NCBI GenBank assembly: GCA_017305835.1
Contig: JAFKJY010000060.1
Span: 1 to 61,271, forward strand
Reading direction: 5' to 3'
Length of the DNA: 61,271 nucleotides
DNA from: Hyphomicrobiales bacterium
GTDB lineage: Bacteria > Pseudomonadota > Alphaproteobacteria > Rhizobiales > Rhizobiaceae
The notes under the pieces are model-generated. The model searched no databases. It saw only the letters and a program-made list of their open reading frames with translations, and was not told the origin of the DNA. Shown piece by piece: positions 19,203-29,412 of this stretch. Position 1 is the stretch's first letter. Every line of letters begins with the position of its first letter. Both the position numbers and the translations under genes were made by a program.

Positions 19203-19982
19203 TCAGTTCCTGTTGCCGAGGAACTGAAGCAGGAACATGAACATGTTGATGAAGTCGAGGTAGAGCCGCAGCGCGCCCATGATGGCCTTGCGGCCGGCGA
19301 CCACGTCGTCGTCCTGCTCGTAGTACATCTCCTTGATCTGCTGGGTGTCGAAAGCCGTCAGGCCGGCGAACACCAGCACGCCGATCGCGGAGATGGCGAA
19401 CTGCAGGGCGGACGAGGCGAGGAAGATGTTCACGACGCTCGCGATGATCAGGCCGATCAGGCCCATGAACAGGAACGAGCCCATGCCCGACAGGTCGCGC
19501 TTGGTCGTGTAGCCCCACAGCGACAGCGCGCCGAAGGAGGCGGCGGTCACGAAGAAGGTCTGCACGATCGAGGCCGAGGTGTAGACGAGGAAGATGGACG
19601 ACAGCGAGATGCCGACGAGGGCCGCATAGGCCCAGAAGGTCGTCTGCGCGGCCGAGACGCTCATCTTGTGCACGCGGAAGGACAGGAAGAACACCAGCGC
19701 CAGCGGGGCGAGCATGACCACCCAGCGCAGCGGCGAGCCGTAGATCGCCAGGCCGACATTGGTGAGCATCTTGCCGTTGCCGAGGGTGGCGACGGCTGCC
19801 GACGGGTCGCCCGTGGTCGCCAGCATCATCGTGCCGAGCGCGGCGAAGCCGGTGATGGCGAGGCCGAGCGCCATCAGGTTGTAGACCCTGATCATGTAGG
19901 CGCGCAGACCTTGGTCGATCGACGCGTCGGCGCGGGCGGCGGGAGCGCCGACGCGCGTCTGATAGTTGCGAAGGTCAGCCAT
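19203..19982 (-). CDS. Bax inhibitor-1/YccA family membrane protein
   Basis: The 259-residue protein has seven hydrophobic helices and the BI-1 hallmarks LRAYMIRVYNLMALGLAITG at the first helix, WAYAALVGISLSSIF in the middle, and AFDTQQIKEMYY before the last helices. The charged pair of Asp residues near the C-terminal end (YLDFINMFMFLLQFLG) is typical of the pH-gated calcium-leak fold. The physiological role in bacteria is unclear; links to FtsH control and membrane stress are known for YccA. The 242 bp upstream hold its promoter, but no clear motif stands out. Confidence 0.92.
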   Translation of the reverse strand: MADLRNYQTRVGAPAARADASIDQGLRAYMIRVYNLMALGLAITGFAALGTMMLATTGDPSAAVATLGNGKMLTNVGLAIYGSPLRWVVMLAPLALVFFLSFRVHKMSVSAAQTTFWAYAALVGISLSSIFLVYTSASIVQTFFVTAASFGALSLWGYTTKRDLSGMGSFLFMGLIGLIIASVVNIFLASSALQFAISAIGVLVFAGLTAFDTQQIKEMYYEQDDDVVAGRKAIMGALRLYLDFINMFMFLLQFLGNRN

Positions 19983-20224
19983 AGTTTCCTCTTTGCTTCT
20001 GTCCCGTCATGGGTCGGGCAGCGGTTGCCCAGGCGCCGCCGGCGGGACTCCAGCATGCCTGTGCGCGAATATGATGCGCGTTTCGGGCCAGAACAAGACC
20101 CTGCGCGTGCGGGAGCCGCATTAAATCGCGGAAATATTGCCGCATGACATGCCCTGTGAGGCGCAAGCCGTTCATCGGCCAAGTGATTGTTTGTTAACCA
20201 CAGATCCAGTCCGGTCCGGCTTCC

Positions 20225-22771
20225 TCACAGCTCGCGCAGCACCGGAGCGGCCTTCTGGCCGAGGATCCGCCAGGTGCCGGCCAGGCCGAAGCCGACGGTC
20301 AGCACGAGGGCGAGCGCGATCGTTGTGACGGCGACCTCGGGCAGGAAGGCCGACGGAAGGTTCATCACGCGCGAGACGACGAACCAGGCCGCGACGCCGC
20401 CCGCGAACAGCGCAAAGACGGCGGTGGCGAGCCCGATCAGCAGGTATTCGAGCGAGAAGGCGGCGATCAGGGTGCGGCGCGTGGCGCCGAGCGTCTTCAG
20501 CACGACCGCGTCGTGGACGCGGCCGCGGTTGCCGGCGGCGAGCGCGCCCGAAAGCACCAGCACGGAGGCGACGAGGGCAACGGCGGCGGCCGCGCGGATC
20601 GCGGTGGCGAGCTGGCCGACGAGCCGGTTGACGATGTCGAGCGCGTCCTTGACGCGCACGCTGGTGACGGCCGGGTAGGCGCGGGTGACGGCGTTCAGCA
20701 GCGCCGCCTCGTCGGCGGCGCTGGCGCCGCGGTCGGTCAGCGTCGCCAGCCAGCCATGCGGCGCACCGGCAAAGGTGTTGGGCGAGAACACCATGACGAA
20801 GTTGATGCCCATCGATTCCCAGTTGATCCGGCGGAACGAGGCGATGCGGGCGGTGACGTTGCGGCCGAGCACGTTGACGGTCACCGTGTCGCCGAGCTTG
20901 AGGCCGAGCGCCTTGCCCTCCTCGTCGGCGAAGGAGACCAGCGGCTCGCCGGCATAGTCGGCCGGCCACCATTTGCCTTCCGAGACCGTGGAGTTCTCGG
21001 GCGGCGCCTCGGAATAGGTGATGCCGCGGTCGCCGCGCAGCACCCATGCGCCCTCGGCCGGCACCTTGACGTCGCGCACGTCGACGCCGTTGAGCGCCAT
21101 GATGCGGCCGCGCAGCATCGGCACGCGTATCAGCGTGCCGTGCGGCGAGGCGTCGCTCACCAGCCGCGAGAAGCCGTCTATGTCGGCGCTCTGGACGTCG
21201 AGGAAGAAGAAATTGGGTGTGCTCTCCGGCAGGTTGTCGCTGATCTGGCGGCGCAGGTTGCCGTCGATCAGCGCCAGCGTGGCGAGCAAAGTGAGGCCCA
21301 GCCCGAGCGAGAGCACGACCGACGGCGTCAGCGCGCCGGGGCGGTGGATGTTGCCGAGCGCCAGCCGCAGCGCGGTGGAGCGCACGCGCGGGCTGCGGCG
21401 GGCCGCCGCCTGCAGCGCGAGGCCGACCGCGCGCAGCACCAGGAAGGCGAACACCATGGCGCCGACGAAGATCGCGGCGATGCGGCGGTCGGTCGACCAC
21501 CAGACCGCGAAGACCGCGAGCAGGGCGGCGAGCACCAGCGCTGCGGCGAGATAGGGCAGGCGCGGCAGGCCGCCGGCTTCGGCGCCGACCGTGCGGAACA
21601 GCGCGGTCGCCGGCATGTCGCGGGCGCGGCCGAGCGGCAGCAGCGCGAAGGCGAGCGTGACCATGATGCCGAACAGGGCGCCGACGGCGAGCGCGCCGGG
21701 ATAAAGGCCGCCCGCGGCCGGAATCGGCAGCACGGAGGAAAGCAGGCCGGCGGCGAGGAAGGGCATCGCCGCGCCGATCAGCGTGCCGGCGGCAATGCCG
21801 ATCAGCGCGATTAGCAGGATCTGCACGAGATAGACGGTGAAGACGAAGCCGCCCGAGGCGCCGAGGCTCTTGAAGCTGGCGATGACGCCGCGCTTGCCGT
21901 CGAGATAGGCGCGCACGGCGTTGGCCACGCCGACGCCGCCGACGACCAGCGCGGTCAGCCCGACCAGCGTCAGGAACTGCGAGAAGCGCTCGATGTTGGC
22001 CGACAGCGACGGCGCGGCGTTGGTGCGGGTGCGCACCGACCAGCCGGCCTGCGGGAACTCGTTGCCGGCGCGCTGGCGGATGTCGTCTACGGCCTGCGCG
22101 CTCGTGCCCTCGGGCAGCCGCACCTTGTAGGCGTATTCGACGAGGCTGCCGGGCTGGATCAGGCCCGAGGCCTGGAGCGCGTCCATCGACAGCAGCAGCC
22201 GCGGCGCGAAGCCGAAGCCGTCGGAGACGGCGTCGGGCTCCGTCACCAGCATCGCGCGCAACTGAACCGTCGCCGTGCCGAGCACGATGCGGTCGCCGGT
22301 CTCGAGCCCGAGCCGCTCGAACAGGATGTCGGGCGCGGCCGCGCCCCAGGTGCCGTCGCGCCGGCCGAAGAGTTCGTCGCGGGTCAGCGCCGGGGCGGTC
22401 TCCAGCGCGCCGTAGAGCGGCCAGGCCGCGTCGACGGCCTTGACCTCGACCAGCGCCTGGTCGGAGCCGTCGGGCAGCCGGGCCATCGAGCGCATGCCGG
22501 CGCTGCGCGAGACCGTGCCGAGGCCGTCGAGGAAGGCCTGCTCGGCCGCGCCCGCCTCGCGGTGGATCAACTGGAAGCGGATGTCGCCGCCGAGCAGCGT
22601 CTGGCCCTGGCCGGCGACGGCCGAGGTGATCGCCTGCGCGACCGAGTTGACGCCGCCGATGGCGCCGACGCCGAGCGCGATGCAGGCGATGAAGACGAGG
22701 AAGCCGGAAAGCCCGCCGCGCATCTCGCGCAGCGCGAAGCGGATAGCGAGGGAGAGGTTCATGCGCAGCAT
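20225..22771 (-). CDS. ABC transporter permease, YbbP/FtsX-like
   Basis: This 848-residue permease has N-terminal membrane helix and MacB-like periplasmic domain (about 20-250), an FtsX core (about 255-380), a middle region of further helices, and a second periplasmic plus FtsX domain at the C-terminal end (GTWRILGQKAAPVLREL). Hallmarks are SFKSLGASGGFVFTVYLVQ and VLKTLGATRRTLIAAFSLEYLL. It forms the membrane part of the YbbAP-type exporter with the ATPase just upstream. E. coli YbbAP-TesA is linked to release of hydrophobic compounds and to TesA. The ATG follows the ATPase stop directly; a second ATG three codons later is possible. Confidence 0.92.
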   Translation of the reverse strand: MLRMNLSLAIRFALREMRGGLSGFLVFIACIALGVGAIGGVNSVAQAITSAVAGQGQTLLGGDIRFQLIHREAGAAEQAFLDGLGTVSRSAGMRSMARLPDGSDQALVEVKAVDAAWPLYGALETAPALTRDELFGRRDGTWGAAAPDILFERLGLETGDRIVLGTATVQLRAMLVTEPDAVSDGFGFAPRLLLSMDALQASGLIQPGSLVEYAYKVRLPEGTSAQAVDDIRQRAGNEFPQAGWSVRTRTNAAPSLSANIERFSQFLTLVGLTALVVGGVGVANAVRAYLDGKRGVIASFKSLGASGGFVFTVYLVQILLIALIGIAAGTLIGAAMPFLAAGLLSSVLPIPAAGGLYPGALAVGALFGIMVTLAFALLPLGRARDMPATALFRTVGAEAGGLPRLPYLAAALVLAALLAVFAVWWSTDRRIAAIFVGAMVFAFLVLRAVGLALQAAARRSPRVRSTALRLALGNIHRPGALTPSVVLSLGLGLTLLATLALIDGNLRRQISDNLPESTPNFFFLDVQSADIDGFSRLVSDASPHGTLIRVPMLRGRIMALNGVDVRDVKVPAEGAWVLRGDRGITYSEAPPENSTVSEGKWWPADYAGEPLVSFADEEGKALGLKLGDTVTVNVLGRNVTARIASFRRINWESMGINFVMVFSPNTFAGAPHGWLATLTDRGASAADEAALLNAVTRAYPAVTSVRVKDALDIVNRLVGQLATAIRAAAAVALVASVLVLSGALAAGNRGRVHDAVVLKTLGATRRTLIAAFSLEYLLIGLATAVFALFAGGVAAWFVVSRVMNLPSAFLPEVAVTTIALALVLTVGFGLAGTWRILGQKAAPVLREL

Positions 22772-23473
22772 CTAGACGGCGATCGCCTCGCGCTCCTCGG
22801 CTTCCGTCTCGATCAGTCCCGAGCGCATCGCCACTTGCCGGCCGCAGCGGGCGGCGAGCGCGGCGTCGTGGGTGACGAGCACCAGCGTCATGCCGCGCTC
22901 GGCGGCCTTGGAGAACAGCAGGTCCGCCACCTGCCGGCCGGTCGCCTGGTCGAGATTGCCGGTCGGCTCGTCGGCGATCAGGATCGCCGGCTCCGGGGCG
23001 AGTGCGCGGGCGATCGCGACGCGCTGCTGCTCGCCGCCGGAAAGCTGCGACGGGTAGTGGGTGACGCGCTCGGCGAGACCTACCGCCGCCAGCTCGCGCG
23101 CGGCGGCGGCGAAGGCGTCGCGCCTGCCCGCGAGCTCCAGCGGCACGGCGACGTTCTCCAGCGCCGTCATGTTGGGGATCAGGTGGAAGGACTGGAAGAC
23201 GATGCCGACATTCCTGCCGCGGAAGGCGGCGACCTCGTCCTCGCTGCGGCCGTCGATGCGCGTGCCGGCGATTGTCACCGAGCCGGCGTCGACGCGTTCC
23301 AGCCCGGCCAGCACCATCAGCAGCGTCGACTTGCCGGAGCCGGACGGGCCGACGATGCCGACCGTCTCGCCGCGCCCGACCTCGAGGCTGACGCCGCGCA
23401 GCACATGCACCCTGGAGGCGCCCTGGCCCAACGTGAGCGAGACGTCGCGCAGTTCGATCACGGCTTCTGTCAC
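22772..23473 (-). CDS. ABC transporter ATP-binding protein, YbbA/LolD-like
   Basis: The 233-residue ATPase has Walker A GPSGSGKST (42-50), signature LSGGEQQRVAIARAL, Walker B AILIADEPTGNLD, and the H-loop VTHD. The EPTGNLD form places it in the MacB/LolD/YbbA group. It abuts the YbbP-like permease without a gap and is divergent from the TesA-like esterase (55 bp between starts), the same arrangement as E. coli ybbA-ybbP/tesA. Confidence 0.93.
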   Translation of the reverse strand: MTEAVIELRDVSLTLGQGASRVHVLRGVSLEVGRGETVGIVGPSGSGKSTLLMVLAGLERVDAGSVTIAGTRIDGRSEDEVAAFRGRNVGIVFQSFHLIPNMTALENVAVPLELAGRRDAFAAAARELAAVGLAERVTHYPSQLSGGEQQRVAIARALAPEPAILIADEPTGNLDQATGRQVADLLFSKAAERGMTLVLVTHDAALAARCGRQVAMRSGLIETEAEEREAIAV

Positions 23474-23528
23474 GGGAAATCGGTCCTATATGCTGGCGGG
23501 CAGGTTGAGATCATATGGGTTGGATCGG

Positions 23529-24173
23529 ATGGCGTTCAAACAGCTCGCGGCCGCTTTCGCCGGCATGCTTGTTCTGGCGGCGGGAACCGTGGGCTCCGCG
23601 TTCGCGCAGGGCTACCAGATCGTCGGCCTGGGCGACAGCCTGATGGCCGGATACAGGCTGGCGCCGGGCGAATCCTTCCCCGAAAGGCTGGAAGCGGCGC
23701 TGAAGGCGGCCGGTCACGATGTCGTGATCGCCAATGCCGGCGTGTCGGGCGACACCTCCACCGGCGGGCTGGCGCGGCTCGACTGGTCGGTGCCGGACGG
23801 CACGAAGCTGGTGCTGCTCGAGCTCGGCGCCAACGACATGCTGCGCGGGATCTCGCCCGAGATCACCGAGAAGAACCTCGACGAGACGATCACGCGGCTG
23901 AAGGCGCGCGGCATCGCGGTGCTGCTGATCGGCATGAAGGCAGCTCCGAACCTGGGGCCGGACTACGAAGCGGCGTTCAACGGCATCTACGAGCGGCTGG
24001 CGCAAAAGCACGGCCTGCCGTTCTACCCGTTCTTCCTCGACGGCGTGGCCGCGACGCCGGCGCTGCAGCTCGACGACGGCATGCATCCGAACGCGCAAGG
24101 GATCGATCGCATGGTCCAGGGCGTTCTGCCCGTGGTGGAGAAGCTGCTGCCGGCCACGACCGGGGGCGGCTGA
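23529..24173 (+). CDS. tesA: Arylesterase/acyl-CoA thioesterase I, TesA-type SGNH hydrolase
   Basis: The 214-residue exported hydrolase has a signal peptide in residues 1-26 (hydrophobic core AFAGMLVLAAGTVG, cleavage after SAFA). Block I is GLGDSLMAGYRL with Ser37 as nucleophile, block III GANDML, and block V DGMHPNAQG with the catalytic Asp/His. The family hydrolyses aryl esters, lysophospholipids and acyl-CoA in the periplasm. It is divergently transcribed from the ybbAP-like pair. Confidence 0.92.
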   Translation: MAFKQLAAAFAGMLVLAAGTVGSAFAQGYQIVGLGDSLMAGYRLAPGESFPERLEAALKAAGHDVVIANAGVSGDTSTGGLARLDWSVPDGTKLVLLELGANDMLRGISPEITEKNLDETITRLKARGIAVLLIGMKAAPNLGPDYEAAFNGIYERLAQKHGLPFYPFFLDGVAATPALQLDDGMHPNAQGIDRMVQGVLPVVEKLLPATTGGG

Positions 24174-24249
24174 TCCACAGCCAGGACAATTCGCTTGCCC
24201 ATGCCGGCGTTCGATGATTCGCTAGCCGTCACGCAGTCGATTCGAGGAG

Positions 24250-24855
24250 ATGGCCATGCCCCGACTCTTCACCGCCCTCGAGATACCGCGTGACGCCGCC
24301 CTTTCGCTGTCGCTGCTGCGCGGCGGGCTGCCCGGGGCGCGCTGGGTCGACGTGGAGAACTACCATCTCACGCTGCGCTTCTTCGGCGACGTCGAGGGCC
24401 ATGTGGCCGACGAGATCGCCAACGCGCTCGACCGGGTGCGGCGCCATTCCTTCAGCCTGACGCTCTCGGGCGTCGGCCAGTTCGGCGGCAGGAAGCCGCA
24501 TTCGATCTGGGCGGGCGTCGCCGCGTCGCCGGACCTTTCCGCCCTGCACGCCGAGATCGAGCGCATCTGCCAGCGGCTCGGCCTGCCGGCCGATCCGCGC
24601 AAGTTCGCCCCGCACGTCACGCTGGCGCGGCTGAAGAACGTCAGCCCGGAAGCGGTCGCGACCTACCTGTCGGCGCGCGGCAACTTCGCGACGGTGCCGT
24701 TCCGCGTCGGCCGCTTCGTGCTGATGTCGTCGCGCGATTCGATCGGCGGCGGTCCCTACGTGATCGAGGAAGCCTGGCCGCTTTCGGGCGCCGAGCCGGG
24801 CCGCGGCCAGGCCGCCGCCGGCGTGGCGCACGAAATGCCGCGCTACATCCGGTGA
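24250..24855 (+). CDS. thpR: RNA 2',3'-cyclic phosphodiesterase (2H family)
   Basis: The 201-residue protein has the two HxTx motifs of the 2H phosphoesterase fold, YHLTLRFFG (near residue 38) and APHVTLARL (near residue 120). ThpR opens 2',3'-cyclic phosphates on RNA ends and can ligate tRNA half-molecules. The last 20 residues (GRGQAAAGVAHEMPRYIR) extend beyond the usual end. ATG 24250 or 24256 may be used. The TGA overlaps the next gene's GTG (GTGA). Confidence 0.9.
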   Translation: MAMPRLFTALEIPRDAALSLSLLRGGLPGARWVDVENYHLTLRFFGDVEGHVADEIANALDRVRRHSFSLTLSGVGQFGGRKPHSIWAGVAASPDLSALHAEIERICQRLGLPADPRKFAPHVTLARLKNVSPEAVATYLSARGNFATVPFRVGRFVLMSSRDSIGGGPYVIEEAWPLSGAEPGRGQAAAGVAHEMPRYIR

Positions 24856-25157
24856 CCGCGATGGCGCGCGAACCGCTTCCCGCCGATGCCGTCGCCGCCG
24901 CCCTGATGGACCTCGACGGCTGGAGCCTCGACGCCGACGGCGGCTCGATCAGCCGCCGCTTCGAGTTCCGCAATTTCAGCGAGGCCTTCGGCTTCATGAC
25001 GCGGGCGGCACTCGCCGCCGAGAAGCTCGACCACCATCCCGACTGGTCGAACGTCTACAGGACGGTCGACGTGACGCTCTCCACCCACGACGCCGGCGGC
25101 CTGACCGAGCTCGACTTCGAGCTGGCGCGCCGGATGAACCGTTACGCCGAGGACTGA
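24852..25157 (+). CDS. phhB: 4a-hydroxytetrahydrobiopterin dehydratase
   Basis: The 101-residue pterin-4a-carbinolamine dehydratase has the signature EKLDHHPDWSNVYRTVDVTL, which supplies the paired His and the Pro-Asp-Trp of the active site, and then STHDAGGLTELDFELA. It recycles pterin after aromatic amino-acid hydroxylases and also acts in molybdopterin metabolism. GTG 24852 overlaps the thpR stop; ATG 24861 (MAREPLP) is the alternative. No phenylalanine hydroxylase is in the window. Confidence 0.92.
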   Translation: MTAMAREPLPADAVAAALMDLDGWSLDADGGSISRRFEFRNFSEAFGFMTRAALAAEKLDHHPDWSNVYRTVDVTLSTHDAGGLTELDFELARRMNRYAED

Positions 25158-25223
25158 GCCGGCGCTTGCACCGGCCGCCCGGGGTCCCCACATCATCCGC
25201 GAACGGATAATGGGGTCGGACAG

Positions 25224-25601
25224 ATGGACCAGACCAGCATCGGTGAAATCCTCGCGCCCGTGGGCGGTGAAGAGGGTGAAGAGAATGCGCGGCGCGAGCG
25301 GCGCGTGCGCGACCGCTTCTGGGCGACCGCCAAGCGGGCGGCGCGGCAGATCCCGTTCATGGACGAGGTGGTGGCCGCCTATTACTGCGCGCTCGACCGG
25401 CAGACGCCGCGGAGCGTAAGGGCGACGCTGCTCGCCGCGCTCGCCTATTTCGTGATGCCGTTCGACATCGTGCCGGACCTGCTGGCCGTGGTCGGCTTCG
25501 GCGACGACATCGCCGTCTTGACGGCGGCGCTTGCCGCGATCCGCCCGCACATCAAGGAAAGCCACCGCATCGCGGCCCGGCAGGCGCTGGCCGAGGAATA
25601 G
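25224..25601 (+). CDS. YkvA-like DUF1232 membrane protein
   Basis: The 125-residue protein has a DUF1232 core LLAALAYFVMPFDIVPDLLAVVGFGDDIAVL, in which a hydrophobic helix is followed by the conserved 'P.D.IPD' turn. One or two membrane segments are predicted; the function is unknown. The N-terminal 35 residues are charged. It is convergent with pcaR, 18 bp away. Confidence 0.85.
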   Translation: MDQTSIGEILAPVGGEEGEENARRERRVRDRFWATAKRAARQIPFMDEVVAAYYCALDRQTPRSVRATLLAALAYFVMPFDIVPDLLAVVGFGDDIAVLTAALAAIRPHIKESHRIAARQALAEE

Positions 25602-25619
25602 GCCGGCGCGCCGCCGCCT

Positions 25620-26423
25620 TCACTGCATGACGAAATAGGTCTCGATGGCCGCCGCCGCCCGCCTCAGATGCGGCAGGGCGGCCTCGCGTAGCTCGTCCGG
25701 CGAGAAGCGGGCAGACTGCGCCGGCACGTTGATCGCCGCCACGACGCGGCCGCCGGCGCCGCGGATCGGCACGGCGATGGAACGCAGGCCGAGCTCCAGC
25801 TCCTCGTCGACCAGCGCATAGCCGTCCCGGCCGGCCTCGACCGCGAGCGCGTCCAGCTGAGATATGTCGGTGACCGTCTTCGGCGTCAGCCGCCGCAGGT
25901 CGGAGCGTGCGAGCAGCGCGGCGCGCTCGGCAGGCGCCAGTTCGGCCATCAGCACGCGGCCCATCGAGGTGCAGTAGGCCGGCAGGCGCGTGCCGACGTT
26001 CAGCGCCACCGACAGGATGCGCTCGCCGGGCACGCGGGCGACGTAGACCACGTCGGTGTCGGCCAGGATCGCCGCAGAGCAGGCCTCGTCCAGCGCGGCC
26101 GACACGTCGCGCATGTAGGGCAGGGCGAAATCCCACAGCGAGACGCCGTTGAGCCAGATGCGGGCGAGCGACAGCAGCTTCGGCGACAGCGTGAACTTGC
26201 GGCCGTCCTGCCGGGCATGGCCGGTCGCCGTCAGCGTCAGCAGCAGCCGGCGGGCGCCGGCGCGCGTCAGGCCGGCAGCGTCGGCCACCTCGCTCAGCGT
26301 CAGGCCCCAGGGCCGCGCGGCGAGGATGTCGAGCACCGCCAGGCCCTTCTCCAGCGATCCGACATGGTCGCGCTGCTGCGGAGCGGAAGCGGGCTGCCCG
26401 ATTGACTTGATCCGGTCGTTCAT
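25620..26423 (-). CDS. pcaR: IclR family regulator of the protocatechuate pathway (PcaR/PobR group)
   Basis: The 267-residue protein has an N-terminal winged HTH (VGSLEKGLAVLDILAARPWGLTLSEVADAAGLTRAGARRLLLTL) and a C-terminal IclR effector domain with GTRLPAYCTSMGRVLMAELAP, the segment shared by PcaR, PcaU and PobR. Effectors of this group are beta-ketoadipate or protocatechuate. The ATG faces pcaI across 60 bp with a 17-bp palindrome, strongly suggesting control of pcaIJF. Confidence 0.9.
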   Translation of the reverse strand: MNDRIKSIGQPASAPQQRDHVGSLEKGLAVLDILAARPWGLTLSEVADAAGLTRAGARRLLLTLTATGHARQDGRKFTLSPKLLSLARIWLNGVSLWDFALPYMRDVSAALDEACSAAILADTDVVYVARVPGERILSVALNVGTRLPAYCTSMGRVLMAELAPAERAALLARSDLRRLTPKTVTDISQLDALAVEAGRDGYALVDEELELGLRSIAVPIRGAGGRVVAAINVPAQSARFSPDELREAALPHLRRAAAAIETYFVMQ

Positions 26424-26451
26424 TTACCGACTATATCGCATAAGAAACATT

Positions 26452-26468
26452 TGTTCGCAATGCGAACA
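26452..26468. promoter_or_regulatory. Probable PcaR operator
   Basis: TGTTCGCA-A-TGCGAACA is a perfect 17-bp palindrome, 15 bp before the pcaI start and 28 bp before the pcaR start. It resembles the GTTCG...CGAAC-type sites of PcaR/PcaU regulators. The position close to the pcaI start suggests a site overlapping the transcription start, suited to repression, or an activator site for a promoter further upstream. Confidence 0.75.
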
Positions 26469-26483
26469 TTGTGGAGGAAGGTG

Positions 26484-27338
26484 ATGGCGCAGTTCATGCC
26501 GCTGTCGCAGGCGGTGGCGGAGAACCTCAGAAACGGCGACGTCGCGGCCTTCGAGGGCTTCACGCATCTCATCCCGACGGCCGCCGCGCACGAGGCCATC
26601 CGCCAGGGCTTCAGGGACCTGACGCTGGTGCGGATGACGCCGGACGTGGTCTACGACCAGATGATCGGCATGGGCATGGCGAAGAAGGTGATCTTCTCCT
26701 ATGCCGGCAATCCGGGCGTCGGCCTGCTCAGGCGCATGCGCGACGCGATCGAGAACGGCTGGCCGAACCGGATCGAGGTCGAGGAGCACTCCCACGCGGC
26801 GATGGCCAACGCCTACGAGGCGGGCGCGGCGGGGCTGCCCTGCGCGATCTTCCGCGGCTATCGCGGCGCCGGGCTGGCGGAGGTCAACCCCAACATCAGA
26901 TCGATCGTCTGCCCGTTCACCGGAGAGAAGCTGGCGGCCGTGCCGTCGGTGCGGCCGGACGTCTCCTTCGTCCATGCCCAGAAGGCCGACCGCAAGGGCA
27001 ACGTGCTGGTCGAGGGCATCATCGGCATCCAGAAGGAGGCGGTGCTGGCCGCCAGGCGCGCCGTGGTGACGGTCGAGGAGGTCGTCGACGACTTCAAGGG
27101 CCTGCACCCGAACCTGACCATCCTGCCGTCCTGGACGATCACCGCGATCTCGGTCGTGCCGGGCGGCGCGCATCCGTCCTATACGCACGGCTACTACGCC
27201 CGCGACAACGCCTCCTACATCGAGTGGGACGAGATCGCGGCCGACCGCGACAGGTTCCGCGCCTGGATGCAGGCGAACGTGCTCGACGCCTCGCCCGAGG
27301 ATTTCGCCGCCCGCGTCGCCAGCCTGAGGGCCGCATGA
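26484..27338 (+). CDS. pcaI: 3-oxoadipate CoA-transferase, alpha subunit
   Basis: The 284-residue subunit transfers CoA from succinyl-CoA to 3-oxoadipate. It belongs to the glutaconate-CoA-transferase-like branch, like CatI of Pseudomonas sp. B13, not to the shorter classical PcaI, as shown by its length and by segments GFTHLIPTAAAHEAIRQG and GGAHPSYTHGYYARDN. ATG 26484 follows GGAGGAAGG; the earlier TTG at 26451 lies inside the operator. The stop overlaps the pcaJ start (ATGA). Confidence 0.93.
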   Translation: MAQFMPLSQAVAENLRNGDVAAFEGFTHLIPTAAAHEAIRQGFRDLTLVRMTPDVVYDQMIGMGMAKKVIFSYAGNPGVGLLRRMRDAIENGWPNRIEVEEHSHAAMANAYEAGAAGLPCAIFRGYRGAGLAEVNPNIRSIVCPFTGEKLAAVPSVRPDVSFVHAQKADRKGNVLVEGIIGIQKEAVLAARRAVVTVEEVVDDFKGLHPNLTILPSWTITAISVVPGGAHPSYTHGYYARDNASYIEWDEIAADRDRFRAWMQANVLDASPEDFAARVASLRAA

Positions 27339-28154
27339 TGGCCGGGACGGAGAACCAGCAGGGCTTCACGCCCAACGAGATCATGACGATCGCGGCGAGC
27401 CGCGCGCTCAGGGGCTCGGACGTCTGCTTCGTCGGCATCGGCGCGCCGTCGGCCGCCTGCAACGTGGCGCGGCTGACGCATGCGCCGGACATCACGCTGA
27501 TCTACGAGAGCGGCACGATCGGCACGGCGCCGGACGTGCTGCCGCTGTCGATCGGCGACGGCGAGCTGTGCGAGACGGCCGTCACCACCGTCTCGGTGCC
27601 GGAGATGTTCCGCTACTGGCTGCAGGGCGGGCGCATCACCATCGGCTTCTTGGGGGCGGCGCAGCTCGACAGGTTCGGCAACATCAACACCACCGTCATC
27701 GGCGACTACGACCACCCGAAGACGCGGCTGCCCGGCGGCGGCGGCGCGCCGGAGATCGCGACCAGCGCGCAGGAGATCTACATCACCATGGCGCAGTCGA
27801 AGCGCGGCATGGTCGAGAAGATCGACTTCTTCACCTCCTTCGGCCACGGCACCGGCGGCGACGACCGGGCGAAGCTCGGCATCGACACCAAGGGGCCGAC
27901 GCTGCTCATCACCGACCTGGCGATCTGGAAGCCGGACCCGGTGACCAAGGAGTTCACGGTCGTGTCGCTGCATCCGGGCGTCACCCGCGAGAAGGTGCAG
28001 GAGACCTGCGGCTGGACGGTGAAGTTCGCCGACCGGCTGGAAGAGACGCCGGCGCCGGCGGCGCTGGAGCTGAAGACATTGCGCGACCTCAAGGCGCGCA
28101 CGGACGCCGCCCACAGCGGCAAGGCGGCGCCTGCCGCGAACAGAGGATCCAAGG

Positions 28155-28162
<8 letters not shown>
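27335..28162 (+). CDS. pcaJ: 3-oxoadipate CoA-transferase, beta subunit
   Basis: The 275-residue partner of PcaI has the catalytic Glu in LIYESGTIG, where the CoA thioester intermediate forms, and FLGAAQLDRFGNINTTVIGDY. The C-terminal 25 residues are rich in Ala and Lys and exceed the usual length of about 260. The start overlaps the pcaI stop, and the end overlaps the pcaF start by 8 bp, so the three are translationally coupled. ATG 27338 is an equal alternative start. Confidence 0.93.
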
Positions 28163-29363
<1,201 letters not shown>

Positions 29364-29412
29364 ACGAGAAGACGGCCCGGGGCGACCTCGCCTCAGGCCG
29401 TTCCAATGCCTG

